Assembly: GCA_019307665.1 (NCBI GenBank)
Contig: JAFDJC010000015.1
Location: 1 to 18,770 of the forward strand
DNA: 18,770 nucleotides
Direction of reading: 5' to 3'
From: Deltaproteobacteria bacterium
GTDB taxonomy: Bacteria; Desulfobacterota; Desulfobacteria; Desulfobacterales; SURF-7
The notes beneath the pieces are model-generated. The model saw only the letters and a program-made list of their open reading frames with translations. It made no database searches and had not been told where the DNA came from. This document shows, one piece after another, positions 1 through 8,044 of this stretch (positions are counted from its first letter, which is position 1; each line of letters starts with the position of its first letter). A program made the position numbers and the translations under genes.

Positions 1-115
1 GAAAGTTTCCCCGAAATTGATTGAAAAATAACTTTTTCACTTGTCAATTCGACTCAGCTCTTGACGCTACTATCATTGCTAATATTTAAACCTTGTTTTT
101 GGGGAATGTCCTGAC

Positions 116-140
116 TTTTCAATTCCTATTTTTCAATTCC
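116..140. repeat. Short direct repeat at the 3' end of the response regulator
   Basis: The 11-mer TTTTCAATTCC occurs at 116-126 and again at 130-140. On the coding strand the second copy, just past the TAG stop, repeats the final codons of the regulator. It is probably a small local duplication; no function is evident. Confidence 0.6.
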
Positions 141-1526
141 AAGCTTGTCGATTCGATAGCGGACAGAACGGAGACTCAGGTCAAGCAATTCAGCTGCCCT
201 GTTTTTATTTCCATTGCTTAATTCCATGGCCTTTTTAATATATGCCGCTTCAATTTCTTCGAGGACGCTTTCAAGAGATACGCCGTTTGTCACTTCATCA
301 AGATCAAACCTTTTGTTTGCTATACCTTCGATCCAGCGTCTTTTATGGATTGATATTGCAAGGCTTTCAGGGAGAATTATATTTGTAGTTGAAAGGGCCA
401 CGCTTCGTTCGATTAAATTTTCAAGCTCTCTTACATTGCCCGGGAAATCGTATTTCATTAAAAGCTCAACAGCATATGATGAAATTTTTGTTATTTCTCT
501 ATCCATTTCAGTCGCATACTTTTCGAGAAAAAACCGACATAATGCCTTAAGATCAGTTTTTCTTTCCCTTAAAGGCGGTACTTTGATTTCAATGACATTA
601 AGGCGATAGAACAGGTCTTCCCTGAAATTTCCTGCAATGATCTCTTCTTCAAGGTTTTTATTGGTTGCTGAAATGATCCTGATATCAACCTCAACATCTT
701 TTGTACCGCCGACCGGTTTGAAAACCCGTTCCTGTACTGCTCTGAGAAGCTTAACCTGAAGGGGAATTGAAAGTTCTCCAATCTCGTCGAGGAAGATTGT
801 GCCTTTGTGCGCTATTTCAAAAAGTCCTTTTTTCTCATGGGTTGCCCCGGTAAAAGCGCCTTTTTTATGACCGAACAGTTCGCTTTCCATGAGATTTTCA
901 GGGATGCCTCCGCAGTTGACGACAACAAAGGGGTTGTCCTTCCGGTTACTCTGTTCATGAATAGCGCTTGCGATAAATTCTTTACCGGTTCCGCTCTCAC
1001 CAGTGACAAGAATGTTAGTTTTTGTTTTTGCAACCTGTTTAATCAATTTGTAAATCTTCATCATCTGGGGACTGTTTCCGATAAGTTTTCCAAAGTGAAG
1101 ATTTTTTTTAAGCTCATCATCAAGGCGCTCTTTTTCATGTTCGATGGTTTTAAGGTTCAGCGCATTGGAAATCGTCATTTTGAGCTCATTGTTGTCAAAT
1201 GGTTTTGGTACATAATCATAGGCACCCTGGTTCATGGCTTCCACAGCGTCTTTTGTTGTAGAGTAGGCGGAGATCATGATTGCAACAATTTCATGGTGAA
1301 GACTTTTGGCTTTTTTCAGCACATCTATACCGCTGGTATCTCCAAGGCGTATATCGCAAAGCAGAAGATCATAGGGGTTCTCTTCAAGCATTGACATAGC
1401 TATGGCTCCGGTTTCAGCGGTTTCCACATGGTAGCCTACTTTTGAAAGCAAGACATTTAAAAATTCGCGCATGCTCAGTTCATCATCAACCACTAGAACG
1501 CTGTGTTTGTTATCAGGTTTTTGCAT
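126..1526 (-). CDS. Sigma-54-dependent response regulator, NtrC/PilR type
   Basis: A 466-residue three-domain activator of sigma-54 promoters. The receiver domain (about 8-122) has acidic residues D14-D15, the phospho-acceptor D58, S86 and K108. The AAA+ domain (about 146-375) has Walker A GESGTGKE at 176-183, the sigma-54 contact loop GAFTGA at 223-228 and Walker B TIFLDE at 243-248. A Fis-type helix-turn-helix closes the protein (about 425-463); its end, SLRSVRYRIDKLGI, resembles PilR. Nothing essential is missing, so it should be activated by phosphorylation, hydrolyse ATP and remodel RpoN holoenzyme. It starts 10 nt after pyrC and is the last gene of the minus-strand operon. No sensor kinase lies in the window, so the partner and target genes are unknown; PilR (pilin) is only a resemblance. 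Domain call very sure, specific role not. Confidence 0.95.
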   Translation of the reverse strand: MQKPDNKHSVLVVDDELSMREFLNVLLSKVGYHVETAETGAIAMSMLEENPYDLLLCDIRLGDTSGIDVLKKAKSLHHEIVAIMISAYSTTKDAVEAMNQGAYDYVPKPFDNNELKMTISNALNLKTIEHEKERLDDELKKNLHFGKLIGNSPQMMKIYKLIKQVAKTKTNILVTGESGTGKEFIASAIHEQSNRKDNPFVVVNCGGIPENLMESELFGHKKGAFTGATHEKKGLFEIAHKGTIFLDEIGELSIPLQVKLLRAVQERVFKPVGGTKDVEVDIRIISATNKNLEEEIIAGNFREDLFYRLNVIEIKVPPLRERKTDLKALCRFFLEKYATEMDREITKISSYAVELLMKYDFPGNVRELENLIERSVALSTTNIILPESLAISIHKRRWIEGIANKRFDLDEVTNGVSLESVLEEIEAAYIKKAMELSNGNKNRAAELLDLSLRSVRYRIDKLGIEK

Positions 1527-1531
1527 AATGT

Positions 1532-1545
1532 AAATCCTAATACCT
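1532..1545 (-). repeat. Two heptads related to the gap-tpiA repeat
   Basis: On the minus strand AGGTATT (1539-1545) is followed directly by AGGATTT (1532-1538), preceded by GTTTTT as in the longer array. The pair covers the pyrC stop codon and the spacer before the response-regulator gene, and may also supply its weak ribosome binding site. Confidence 0.5.
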
Positions 1546-2835
1546 AAAAACTATACATCCATTGACAATCGTGGCTGCTGCTCTTCCTTTCATTTTCATA
1601 CCGGCAAACGGGGTGTTGCGGGAGAAGGAAAAAAAGGCATCAGGATCAGCATCATATTCGGTTTCAGCGTCTATTATAGTGAGATCGGCTGGTTGTCCTT
1701 TTTCTATTTTATTATTAAGCCCGAGAATGCGGCCTGGGTTTTTTGACATTTTTTCAATGAGGGTTTCCATTTGTAATACACCATCCCTGACAAGCGCGAG
1801 ACTGAGCGGCAATGAAGTTTCAAGGCCGATAATACCGTTGGCAGCCTTGTCGAATTCAACATCTTTTTCAAGTGTTGAGTGGGGTGCATGATCCGTTGCA
1901 ATAACATCTATTGTCCCGTCTGCAAGCCCTTCTTTAATTGCTTCCACATCTTTTTGAGACCGTAATGGTGGATTCATTTTTGCATTGGTCCTGTAACCTG
2001 AAACTGTTTCATCAGTAAGCGTAAAATAATGGGGGGCGGTTTCTGCAGTGACAGGAACAGATCTGTTTTTCGCATCACGGATTGCACGAACTGATTCATG
2101 GGTGCTCACGTGGGCGATATGAAGACGAGCACTTGTTAGTTCGCAAAGGGCGATATCCCGCATGACCATAACAGATTCAGCGGCATTTGGGATTCCGGCG
2201 AGACCCATGCGGGTTGAAATCGGTCCTTCATTCATTGAACCGCCTGCTGTCAGCTCGAGGTTCTCAGAGTGCGAAATAACCAAAAGATTAAATCCTTTTG
2301 CATATTCCATGGCTCTACGCATCAGCTGGTCATTTATTACCGGTCGGCCGTCGTCCGACACAGCAATAGCACCGGCATTTTTTAAGTCGGAAAATTCCGT
2401 CAAGCTTTTGCCCGAAATGCCGTGACTAATTGCCGCAACAGGGTAGACTCGTGCGAAACCCGCTTCTTTAGCTTTCTTTATGATAAAGCTGGTTATTTCA
2501 CTATTGTCGTTTACAGGGTTGGTGTTAGGCATTGAACAGACAGCTGTAAACCCACCGGCAACCGCTGCATGGCAGCCGGATTCGATTGTCTCTTTGTATT
2601 CATGCCCAGGTTCTCTTAAATGGACATGCATGTCTATAAGGCCCGGCGTGACTATTTTTCCTGAAGCGTCTATAGTATCGGTTGGAATATTTGCCGAAGT
2701 ATTTGTCGGTGTTTGTGTTTTATCTGAATCAGAAGAGGGTACAACCGATTCGATTACTCCGTTTTTGATATAGATATCGAAAATTCCGTTTAGATTGCCC
2801 GGATCGATTACATGCCCGCCTTTAATCATCATCAT
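1537..2835 (-). CDS. pyrC: Dihydroorotase
   Basis: Third enzyme of UMP synthesis, interconverting N-carbamoyl-aspartate and dihydroorotate; an amidohydrolase TIM barrel in the cytoplasm. With the start used here (432 residues) the metal site is complete: HVHLREPG with H70 and H72, the aspartate pair in VSDDGRP (161-162), H189 in ISHSEN, H242 in HIAHVSTH and D315 in ATDHAPH. This argues for an active enzyme rather than the inactive PyrC' paralogue that accompanies some PyrB proteins. Start choice: a TTG would give six more residues, but AGGAGGGG at 2842-2849 lies six bases before an ATG at 2835, so ATG is preferred; two further ATG codons follow directly. It overlaps the end of pyrB by 14 nt. 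Odd: a Thr/Ser/Asn/Pro-rich insert at about 34-53 in the N-terminal beta region. Confidence 0.95.
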   Translation of the reverse strand: MMMIKGGHVIDPGNLNGIFDIYIKNGVIESVVPSSDSDKTQTPTNTSANIPTDTIDASGKIVTPGLIDMHVHLREPGHEYKETIESGCHAAVAGGFTAVCSMPNTNPVNDNSEITSFIIKKAKEAGFARVYPVAAISHGISGKSLTEFSDLKNAGAIAVSDDGRPVINDQLMRRAMEYAKGFNLLVISHSENLELTAGGSMNEGPISTRMGLAGIPNAAESVMVMRDIALCELTSARLHIAHVSTHESVRAIRDAKNRSVPVTAETAPHYFTLTDETVSGYRTNAKMNPPLRSQKDVEAIKEGLADGTIDVIATDHAPHSTLEKDVEFDKAANGIIGLETSLPLSLALVRDGVLQMETLIEKMSKNPGRILGLNNKIEKGQPADLTIIDAETEYDADPDAFFSFSRNTPFAGMKMKGRAAATIVNGCIVFRY

Positions 2836-3757
2836 TTCGAACCCCTCCTGCAAGGAGTAAAAAGAGCGCCATCCTGACTGCCACTCCGTTTGTTACCTGG
2901 TCTAGAATGATCGAATAAGGACCGTCCGCGACTTCTGGTGATATTTCAACGCCCCTGTTCAATGGACCGGGGTGCATTATCAGAACTTCGGGATCGGCAT
3001 TGGAAAGCCTCTTTTTGTTAAGGCCGAAAACACGTGAATATTCTCTTTCTGTTGGGAAAAGAAATGACTCTTGTCGTTCTTTCTGTATTCTGAGCATCAT
3101 AATGACATCAGCGCCGGATATGGCATCATCAACATCAAATGTTACATGTGCGCCAAGGTTTTTGATTCCAGGCGGAATCATTGTCGGTGGCCCTGAAACC
3201 ACAACTTCTGCCCCCATTTTTATAAAACCGTTAATATTTGAGAGCGCTACCCTGCTATGGGAGATATCACCTATGATGGAGACTTTCAGGCCTTCAAGCT
3301 TCCCTTTGGCCTCCCTGACGGTCATCATATCGAGAAGCGACTGGGTCGGGTGGGCGTGCATTCCGTCACCTGCATTGATGACCGATGTTTTTACGATTTT
3401 AGACAGCATGTGAGGAGCGCCTGCAGATGAATGCCTGATCACTATTACATCAGGCTTCATGGCTTCAAGGTTTTTTGCTGTATCGAAAAGCGTTTCACCT
3501 TTAACAATGCTGCTTGTGCCTGCGGAAAAAGAAATGCTGTCCGCGCTAAGACGTTTGGCGGCGATATCAAAAGACAACCTTGTTCTTGTGCTCGGTTCAT
3601 AAAAGAAAAGAATTATGGTTTTACCTCTTAATGTAGGCACTTTCTTGATGGGTCTTTCCGATATTTCTTTCATATTTTCGGCAGTATCAAGTATTGCCGT
3701 AATCTCTTCTGGAGTAAGTGAGTCCATGTCGAGAATATGTTTTCTGGTAAACAACAT
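2822..3757 (-). CDS. pyrB: Aspartate carbamoyltransferase catalytic chain
   Basis: Commits carbamoyl phosphate and aspartate to pyrimidine synthesis, giving N-carbamoyl-aspartate. The carbamoyl-phosphate loop STRTR, the GDGMHAHPTQSLLD segment and the C-terminal MHPGPLNRGVEI motif are all present. Its length, about 311 residues, is normal for a catalytic chain, and no regulatory chain PyrI is encoded nearby. An in-frame GTG at 3766 would add three residues; ATG at 3757 is preferred because AGGTAGG at 3766-3772 sits eight bases before it. It follows lepB by 13 nt and overlaps pyrC. In Aquifex the homologous PyrB and PyrC form a joint complex; the overlapping genes would fit that, but it is inference. 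Confidence 0.96.
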   Translation of the reverse strand: MLFTRKHILDMDSLTPEEITAILDTAENMKEISERPIKKVPTLRGKTIILFFYEPSTRTRLSFDIAAKRLSADSISFSAGTSSIVKGETLFDTAKNLEAMKPDVIVIRHSSAGAPHMLSKIVKTSVINAGDGMHAHPTQSLLDMMTVREAKGKLEGLKVSIIGDISHSRVALSNINGFIKMGAEVVVSGPPTMIPPGIKNLGAHVTFDVDDAISGADVIMMLRIQKERQESFLFPTEREYSRVFGLNKKRLSNADPEVLIMHPGPLNRGVEISPEVADGPYSIILDQVTNGVAVRMALFLLLAGGVRNDDD

Positions 3758-3770
3758 TTTGCGCACCTAC

Positions 3771-4433
3771 CTATTCAAGAAGGTTTCCCAGCCTATTCCA
3801 CCTGACATAATCAAGAATGGAACCGTTGTTTTCGCTGTTCCATGACCAGTATATAACAAATGCTTCTCCTTTTATATTTTTTAAATCCACAAACCCCCAG
3901 AATCTGCTGTCATGACTGTTATCGCGATTGTCGCCCATGACAAACAATGAGTTCTCGGGAACTTTTACAGGCACCATATTATCGCGCATGTTGTTAGCAC
4001 GAAAAATATTTTTATTGTTGTCTGTATGAATAGCATAGCTTTTATCATCTACCCGGCTGCCGTTTACATAAACTTCTTTGTTGCGGATTTCAACAGTGTC
4101 ACCTGCAATACCGACAACACGTTTAATAAAATCCTTTGATGTATCCCGCGGGTATATGAAAACCACGATATCTCCTCTTTCAGGTTCGCCAATGCTGATC
4201 AGGGTTTTTCCGACAAAGGGGATTTTTATGCCGTATTTAAACTTATTAACCAGTATATGATCTCCGATTAGAAGGGTGTTTTTCATTGAGCCTGACGGGA
4301 TTTTGAATGCCTGTACAATGAAAGTCCTGATGAATAGGGCAAGTGCTATCGCCACAAGTATGGCTTCAATATTTTCACGAAGCTTGCTTTTTGTTTTGGG
4401 TGCGGAATCTGGTTTGTTGTTTGTAGAATTCAA
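3771..4433 (-). CDS. lepB: Signal peptidase I
   Basis: Membrane-bound serine protease that removes signal peptides from proteins exported by Sec or Tat. At 220 residues with a single N-terminal membrane anchor (about 22-40), it is the short form. The catalytic serine is S49 in IPSGSM and the general-base lysine is K104 in DFIKRVVG; the conserved GDNRDNSHDSRFWG box follows in the C-terminal half. The start is a TTG at 4433: an in-frame TAA lies just upstream and no ATG occurs before the catalytic site. AAGG at 4447-4450 is a rather distant ribosome binding site, so translation may be modest. It lies 34 nt after HcyBio and 13 nt before pyrB. Confidence 0.95.
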   Translation of the reverse strand: MNSTNNKPDSAPKTKSKLRENIEAILVAIALALFIRTFIVQAFKIPSGSMKNTLLIGDHILVNKFKYGIKIPFVGKTLISIGEPERGDIVVFIYPRDTSKDFIKRVVGIAGDTVEIRNKEVYVNGSRVDDKSYAIHTDNNKNIFRANNMRDNMVPVKVPENSLFVMGDNRDNSHDSRFWGFVDLKNIKGEAFVIYWSWNSENNGSILDYVRWNRLGNLLE

Positions 4434-4467
4434 AATTTGTTATCAACCTTTTTATTACGATTAACAA

Positions 4468-5634
4468 TTACACCGGCAGCGTGGACTGTGGTTCTCCCAG
4501 AAAAAACGTTCCATTTAATATCGATTCTTTTAAAATATATGCTATTTCACGGGCCCTTACCATACTGGACAGCGGTACGGTGGGGACTTCTTTTCCATTG
4601 AGGGTTATTGTGCCGCTGTTCAGATCTGCATAGCTCACCTGGCCGAGGCTTTTGTTTACACCGTTCGGATAGTCATTACCATAGTCGACAATCTGTGTAA
4701 AAAGATCCGAATTTGATATGGCGGTAAACCCAGCTATTTCTTCATTTAAAAGGGGGATGGGAATTCCAAGACCAACCGCAAGGGATGTGCCGTACCCTTG
4801 AAGGCTTATACCCTTCAGCCATTTAGGGCTCATATCCTTGAGGTTGCCCGTAACACTAATCGTTCCTGCCGGTTTAATCGGGATGCCTTTTTCAGTTCTT
4901 TCCACGGAAGGGTTGTGTTGTGTCCCTTGCCATGTAACAAAGCCCTGTCCCCCGCCTAAAAAAATCCTGGTGCCGATACCGATGGTTTTATAATAGGGGT
5001 CATTAAACAGGGGGCTTAATTCTCCGGCGGAACAATAATTTGCATTCCCCGCTTTTGGTTTTAGTGTTCCCATGTATGTATATGTGGTTTTTTTAGTGAG
5101 ATTGACCGCACAATTGTAATTCTGGTAGCCGTTTCTGGGGTTGCAGAGTATGGCTGAGCGAAGTGAGTCGAGGGTGATCTTCTTTTCATATTTCCTTGAT
5201 GGATAACATGATGTGCCATAAGCAGTCGCTTTCAGGTGAATCTTTTTCCCGGAAAGCAGATCTTCAATGACATGGCCGCCACCGTAGTTAAATTCACCGG
5301 GCCATACCTTGTTTAACGGATCATCTTCGCATGGTTCCGTCGCTCCGATGTAACAGTCTACAGCGGCCAGGCCAGCGTATGCCTGTACATTGTTCAACCA
5401 GACTTTTGATGCCTTGATACCGGGAGTTACAGGCCCAAAATTGAGAAACGCTCCGGATGAGCACATGGGGGCGAATGTTCCGGTTGTGACGATATCTATT
5501 GTTTCGGCTGCCTCGACCGGTCCTTTTTTATCTACAATATCGATGATTTCTTCAGCGGTAACAACCACCACTTTTCCGGAACGTATTTTATCGTTAATTT
5601 CTTTATATGTCTTATTGACCTTGTGTTTACTCAT
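4468..5634 (-). CDS. Homocysteine biosynthesis protein (HcyBio, DUF39)
   Basis: This 388-residue protein matches the DUF39/HcyBio family, typified by MA1821 of Methanosarcina, which is needed to make homocysteine from aspartate semialdehyde with an inorganic sulfur donor instead of the O-acetyl or O-succinyl homoserine route. Family hallmarks recognised: the N-terminal TTGTFAPMCSSG stretch with conserved C58, a GEFNYGGGHVIEDLL segment, SCYPSRK, the LGGGQGFVTWQGTQHNP motif and a C-terminal region rich in Gly and Pro. There is no CBS pair and no ferredoxin domain attached, so the NIL/ferredoxin partner known from other organisms would have to be encoded elsewhere. The ATG start at 5634 lies six bases after the upstream peptidase gene, and AAAAGGATG at the end of that gene can serve as ribosome binding site. 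Family sure, exact chemistry from family knowledge. Confidence 0.9.
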   Translation of the reverse strand: MSKHKVNKTYKEINDKIRSGKVVVVTAEEIIDIVDKKGPVEAAETIDIVTTGTFAPMCSSGAFLNFGPVTPGIKASKVWLNNVQAYAGLAAVDCYIGATEPCEDDPLNKVWPGEFNYGGGHVIEDLLSGKKIHLKATAYGTSCYPSRKYEKKITLDSLRSAILCNPRNGYQNYNCAVNLTKKTTYTYMGTLKPKAGNANYCSAGELSPLFNDPYYKTIGIGTRIFLGGGQGFVTWQGTQHNPSVERTEKGIPIKPAGTISVTGNLKDMSPKWLKGISLQGYGTSLAVGLGIPIPLLNEEIAGFTAISNSDLFTQIVDYGNDYPNGVNKSLGQVSYADLNSGTITLNGKEVPTVPLSSMVRAREIAYILKESILNGTFFLGEPQSTLPV

Positions 5635-5640
5635 TTACTA

Positions 5641-7029
5641 TTACATCCTTTTAACATCGTTGATTTTGGATGTTATATTGTTTTTGATCCATGAACCGTC
5701 CCACCATTCAATGGGGTTTACAAAAGTGTTATGGATAAACATGCCATAATGTAAATGATCACCGCCGGCAAGCCCTGTTGTTCCTGTTCGTCCTATTGGG
5801 TCTCCCCTTGAAATCTCCTGACCTTTCTTAACGTCGATGCTGCTTAGGTGCGAATACATGCTGAAAAGACCAAATCCATGGTCTATGACAACTGTTTTAC
5901 CGAAAATCCCTTCCACATCGCTGAATACGACTCTTCCGCTGTTTGCGGCAGGGACCGGTGAATGCGTAATTGATGCCAGGTCGATTCCCATGTGATATTG
6001 TTTGTCGATGATTTTACCTTTATAGCGATAGCTTCTGAAGTCAGCAAATCCTGCTTTTTTTGCTGACCCTGCAAGTCGTATAAAAGTGTCTTTCCAGTAT
6101 ATATTGGAGCCACTGTTGTTTCTGAGGCTGAGTATGGTGCCACAGTTTTTCTTTCTAAGCTTTTGGTTAATTTCGATAAACTTTTGAATTTTTTCCCCCG
6201 AAAAATCTATATTGAACTCAGGCATTTTCCAGTTAAGAAATTTATCTGAGATCCGGATCGAGTCTTTGGCAAACCTTTTTTTTCTAAGGTGATAATAAAA
6301 ACCGGTTCGGCTATGGTTGCCTGCCCGATCTGTTGTCTGTACAAAAAGTTCAGTCTCTGTATCCTGATTGTGGGCCAAGGCGAAAAAAGCCATGAATATG
6401 TATGGATCTTTAAAGTATCCCGGGTGACCTGGAAAAAAATTACCTCCGACATTGACGCCGCTTTTTGTATCCGGTTCGGATACACGGAATATGACAAGGC
6501 CTGAACCGCCCTGATTGACATTGTGATGTCTGGTCAGGATGTCGGCACGTGGGGGTTTGGTGTCGATTATAACCTCTTTTTCAATATAGGTCAGATTTCC
6601 GCTATTCCAATCTTTCCATGAAAAATCCCTGGCGGCAATTCTTAGAATCGCTTTGCCGTCTGTTAGATCCAAAGATTTTGGCTCGATAGATATTGAAAAA
6701 GATGTGGAAAAAAGATCGCCGCCACCGGTTATCCCTTTTGAGGGAAATTGCTTATCAATGAGGACTTTTTCTTTGCCGTCTTTAAGGATACCGGCCCAGA
6801 TGCTTCGAATGCCACTTTTTCGGTCAGAGACAGTACCTGAAAAAATAAAAGACTCTCCGATATAATTTGAATCAGATGTTATAGTGACAGACGGTTTATC
6901 ACCTTCCAGTTTTATAATTAAGAGGTATATCAAAGAAATTGCCGCGAAAAGGGACAGCAGGATTAATAATGGAATTTTGAAGCTTTTCTTTTTATTTTTC
7001 AATTGGTTGCCATAAGAGTTAATCATCAT
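5641..7029 (-). CDS. Membrane-anchored M23-family metallopeptidase
   Basis: A 462-residue envelope protein. A basic N-terminus and one hydrophobic segment (about 18-39) anchor it in the inner membrane. A long beta-rich region (about 45-250) looks like repeated Ig-like modules, with GTVSDRKSGI and TTDRAGNHS resembling each other. The C-terminal LytM/M23 domain (about 340-445) carries zinc ligands H346 and D350 (HMGID) and H427 (HLH), with H394 and H425 as catalytic histidines. It should act on peptidoglycan cross-links in the periplasm, or act as an activator of other hydrolases if inactive, but the site looks intact. It is the first gene of the minus-strand operon. No Shine-Dalgarno is seen, and the predicted transcription start is only about eight bases before the ATG. 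M23 call sure; substrate unknown. Confidence 0.9.
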   Translation of the reverse strand: MMINSYGNQLKNKKKSFKIPLLILLSLFAAISLIYLLIIKLEGDKPSVTITSDSNYIGESFIFSGTVSDRKSGIRSIWAGILKDGKEKVLIDKQFPSKGITGGGDLFSTSFSISIEPKSLDLTDGKAILRIAARDFSWKDWNSGNLTYIEKEVIIDTKPPRADILTRHHNVNQGGSGLVIFRVSEPDTKSGVNVGGNFFPGHPGYFKDPYIFMAFFALAHNQDTETELFVQTTDRAGNHSRTGFYYHLRKKRFAKDSIRISDKFLNWKMPEFNIDFSGEKIQKFIEINQKLRKKNCGTILSLRNNSGSNIYWKDTFIRLAGSAKKAGFADFRSYRYKGKIIDKQYHMGIDLASITHSPVPAANSGRVVFSDVEGIFGKTVVIDHGFGLFSMYSHLSSIDVKKGQEISRGDPIGRTGTTGLAGGDHLHYGMFIHNTFVNPIEWWDGSWIKNNITSKINDVKRM

Positions 7030-7043
7030 TTTATTTTGCGCGG

Positions 7044-7072
7044 ATAATAGCAGCTTGGATATGTGTAATCAA
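7044..7072 (-). promoter_or_regulatory. Sigma-70-type promoter of the minus-strand operon
   Basis: On the minus strand TTGATT (7067-7072) is followed after exactly 17 bases by TATTAT (7044-7049), each differing from consensus at one or two positions. Transcription should begin near 7037, giving a very short leader before the ATG at 7029. It is the only good promoter seen for the six-gene leftward operon. Confidence 0.6.
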
Positions 7073-7098
7073 GCCAAACTTTTAATAAAGTTAGTTTC

Positions 7099-7127
7099 TT
7101 GACTTTTATAAGCCCAGACATTAGAAA
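7099..7127 (+). promoter_or_regulatory. Candidate promoter of the kdsA operon
   Basis: TTGACT (7099-7104), a 17-base spacer and TAGAAA (7122-7127) form a plausible sigma-70 promoter firing rightward. Its -35 box lies 27 bases from the leftward promoter's -35, so the two operons would diverge from one compact control region. The leader to the kdsA ATG would be about 77 bases. The -10 box is weak. Confidence 0.4.
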
Positions 7128-7210
7128 ATACCTAACAAATGCGATCGCTATGCATTCAGCCGTCATGGATATTTGCTCAACAATTTAAATACAGCTGCCG
7201 AATACAAAAT

Positions 7211-8032
7211 ATGAATAAAAAAATATCATCAGGAAACATAGAAATAGGGAAGGGCTGCGCTCTTGTTTTAATCGCAGGCCCTTGTGTAATCGAAGATTTC
7301 GAAACAACATTTGAAATAGCAAAAAGCTTAAAAAGCATCACGGAAAAAGCCGATTGTCCTTTTATATTCAAAGCATCTTATGACAAGGCTAATCGCACAT
7401 CGATTAAATCATTCAGAGGACCGGGCTTAGAAGAAGGTCTTGAAATTCTTAGTAAGGTCAAGTCGAAACTGGACATTCAAATTTTGTCCGATGTTCATGA
7501 TATAAGCGAAGTGTCTGAAGCATCTAAAGTGCTTGATATTATTCAGGTACCTGCATTTTTATGCCGGCAGACGGATTTTGTTTTAGAAGTGGCAAGATCA
7601 GGCAAGCCGGTGAATGTTAAAAAAGGACAATTCCTTGCTCCATGGGATGTCGCAAATATTGTAGAAAAAATCGTCTCAACAGGTAACAGGGAAATCATTA
7701 TTACGGAACGGGGCTCAATGTTTGGTTACAACAACCTTGTTGTTGATTTTCGTGGGATAAGAATCATGCAGGAAACCACTGCCTGTCCGGTAATTTTTGA
7801 TGCCACTCACAGTGTTCAGCTTCCAGGCGGTAGCGGGACCAGTTCGTCAGGTCAAAGAGAATTCGCACCGGTACTTGCCAGAGCTGCAGTGGCGGCGGGC
7901 GCTGACGGTATTTTTTTGGAAGTGCATCCTAACCCTGAGAAAGCCCTTTGTGACGGTCCTAATTCGTTGAGATTAGATTCACTCCAAGAGCTGCTTTCAG
8001 ACTTGATGCACATTAAGAAAATAATTCATTAA
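7211..8032 (+). CDS. kdsA: 3-deoxy-D-manno-octulosonate 8-phosphate synthase (KdsA)
   Basis: Condenses phosphoenolpyruvate with arabinose 5-phosphate to give KDO 8-phosphate, the first committed step to the KDO of lipopolysaccharide. The 273-residue product shows the family motifs IAGPCVIED, FKASYDKANRTS, FRGPG, PAFLCRQTD, KKGQFLAPWD and DATHSVQLPGG. C25 in IAGPC, the His in ATHSVQ, the Glu in FLEVHP and the Asp in LCDGPN match the metal ligands of the Aquifex enzyme, so this is the metal-dependent class rather than the E. coli class, which has Asn at the Cys position. The frame is open from an ATG at 7139, but the ATG at 7211 (MNKKISSG) gives the normal N-terminus; neither start has a clear ribosome binding site. 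First gene of the rightward operon, 12 nt before kdsC. Confidence 0.95.
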   Translation: MNKKISSGNIEIGKGCALVLIAGPCVIEDFETTFEIAKSLKSITEKADCPFIFKASYDKANRTSIKSFRGPGLEEGLEILSKVKSKLDIQILSDVHDISEVSEASKVLDIIQVPAFLCRQTDFVLEVARSGKPVNVKKGQFLAPWDVANIVEKIVSTGNREIIITERGSMFGYNNLVVDFRGIRIMQETTACPVIFDATHSVQLPGGSGTSSSGQREFAPVLARAAVAAGADGIFLEVHPNPEKALCDGPNSLRLDSLQELLSDLMHIKKIIH

Positions 8033-8044
8033 AAAGGTAATTAA

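Noticed and set aside
22..39. Hairpin TGAAAAA/TTTTTCA as a terminator for the leftward operon
   Set aside because: The stem is almost only A-T pairs, and no T-tract follows on the minus strand.
807..1394. A 195-codon open frame on the plus strand inside the response-regulator gene
   Set aside because: It is antisense to a fully conserved three-domain protein, is Phe- and Cys-rich in the way of reverse-frame translations, and has no good ribosome binding site.
7141..7155. GCGATCGC followed by ATGCAT, two adjacent palindromes before kdsA
   Set aside because: GCGATCGC resembles the HIP1 octamer of cyanobacteria, but only one copy was noticed and it lies in a leader without other support; probably chance.
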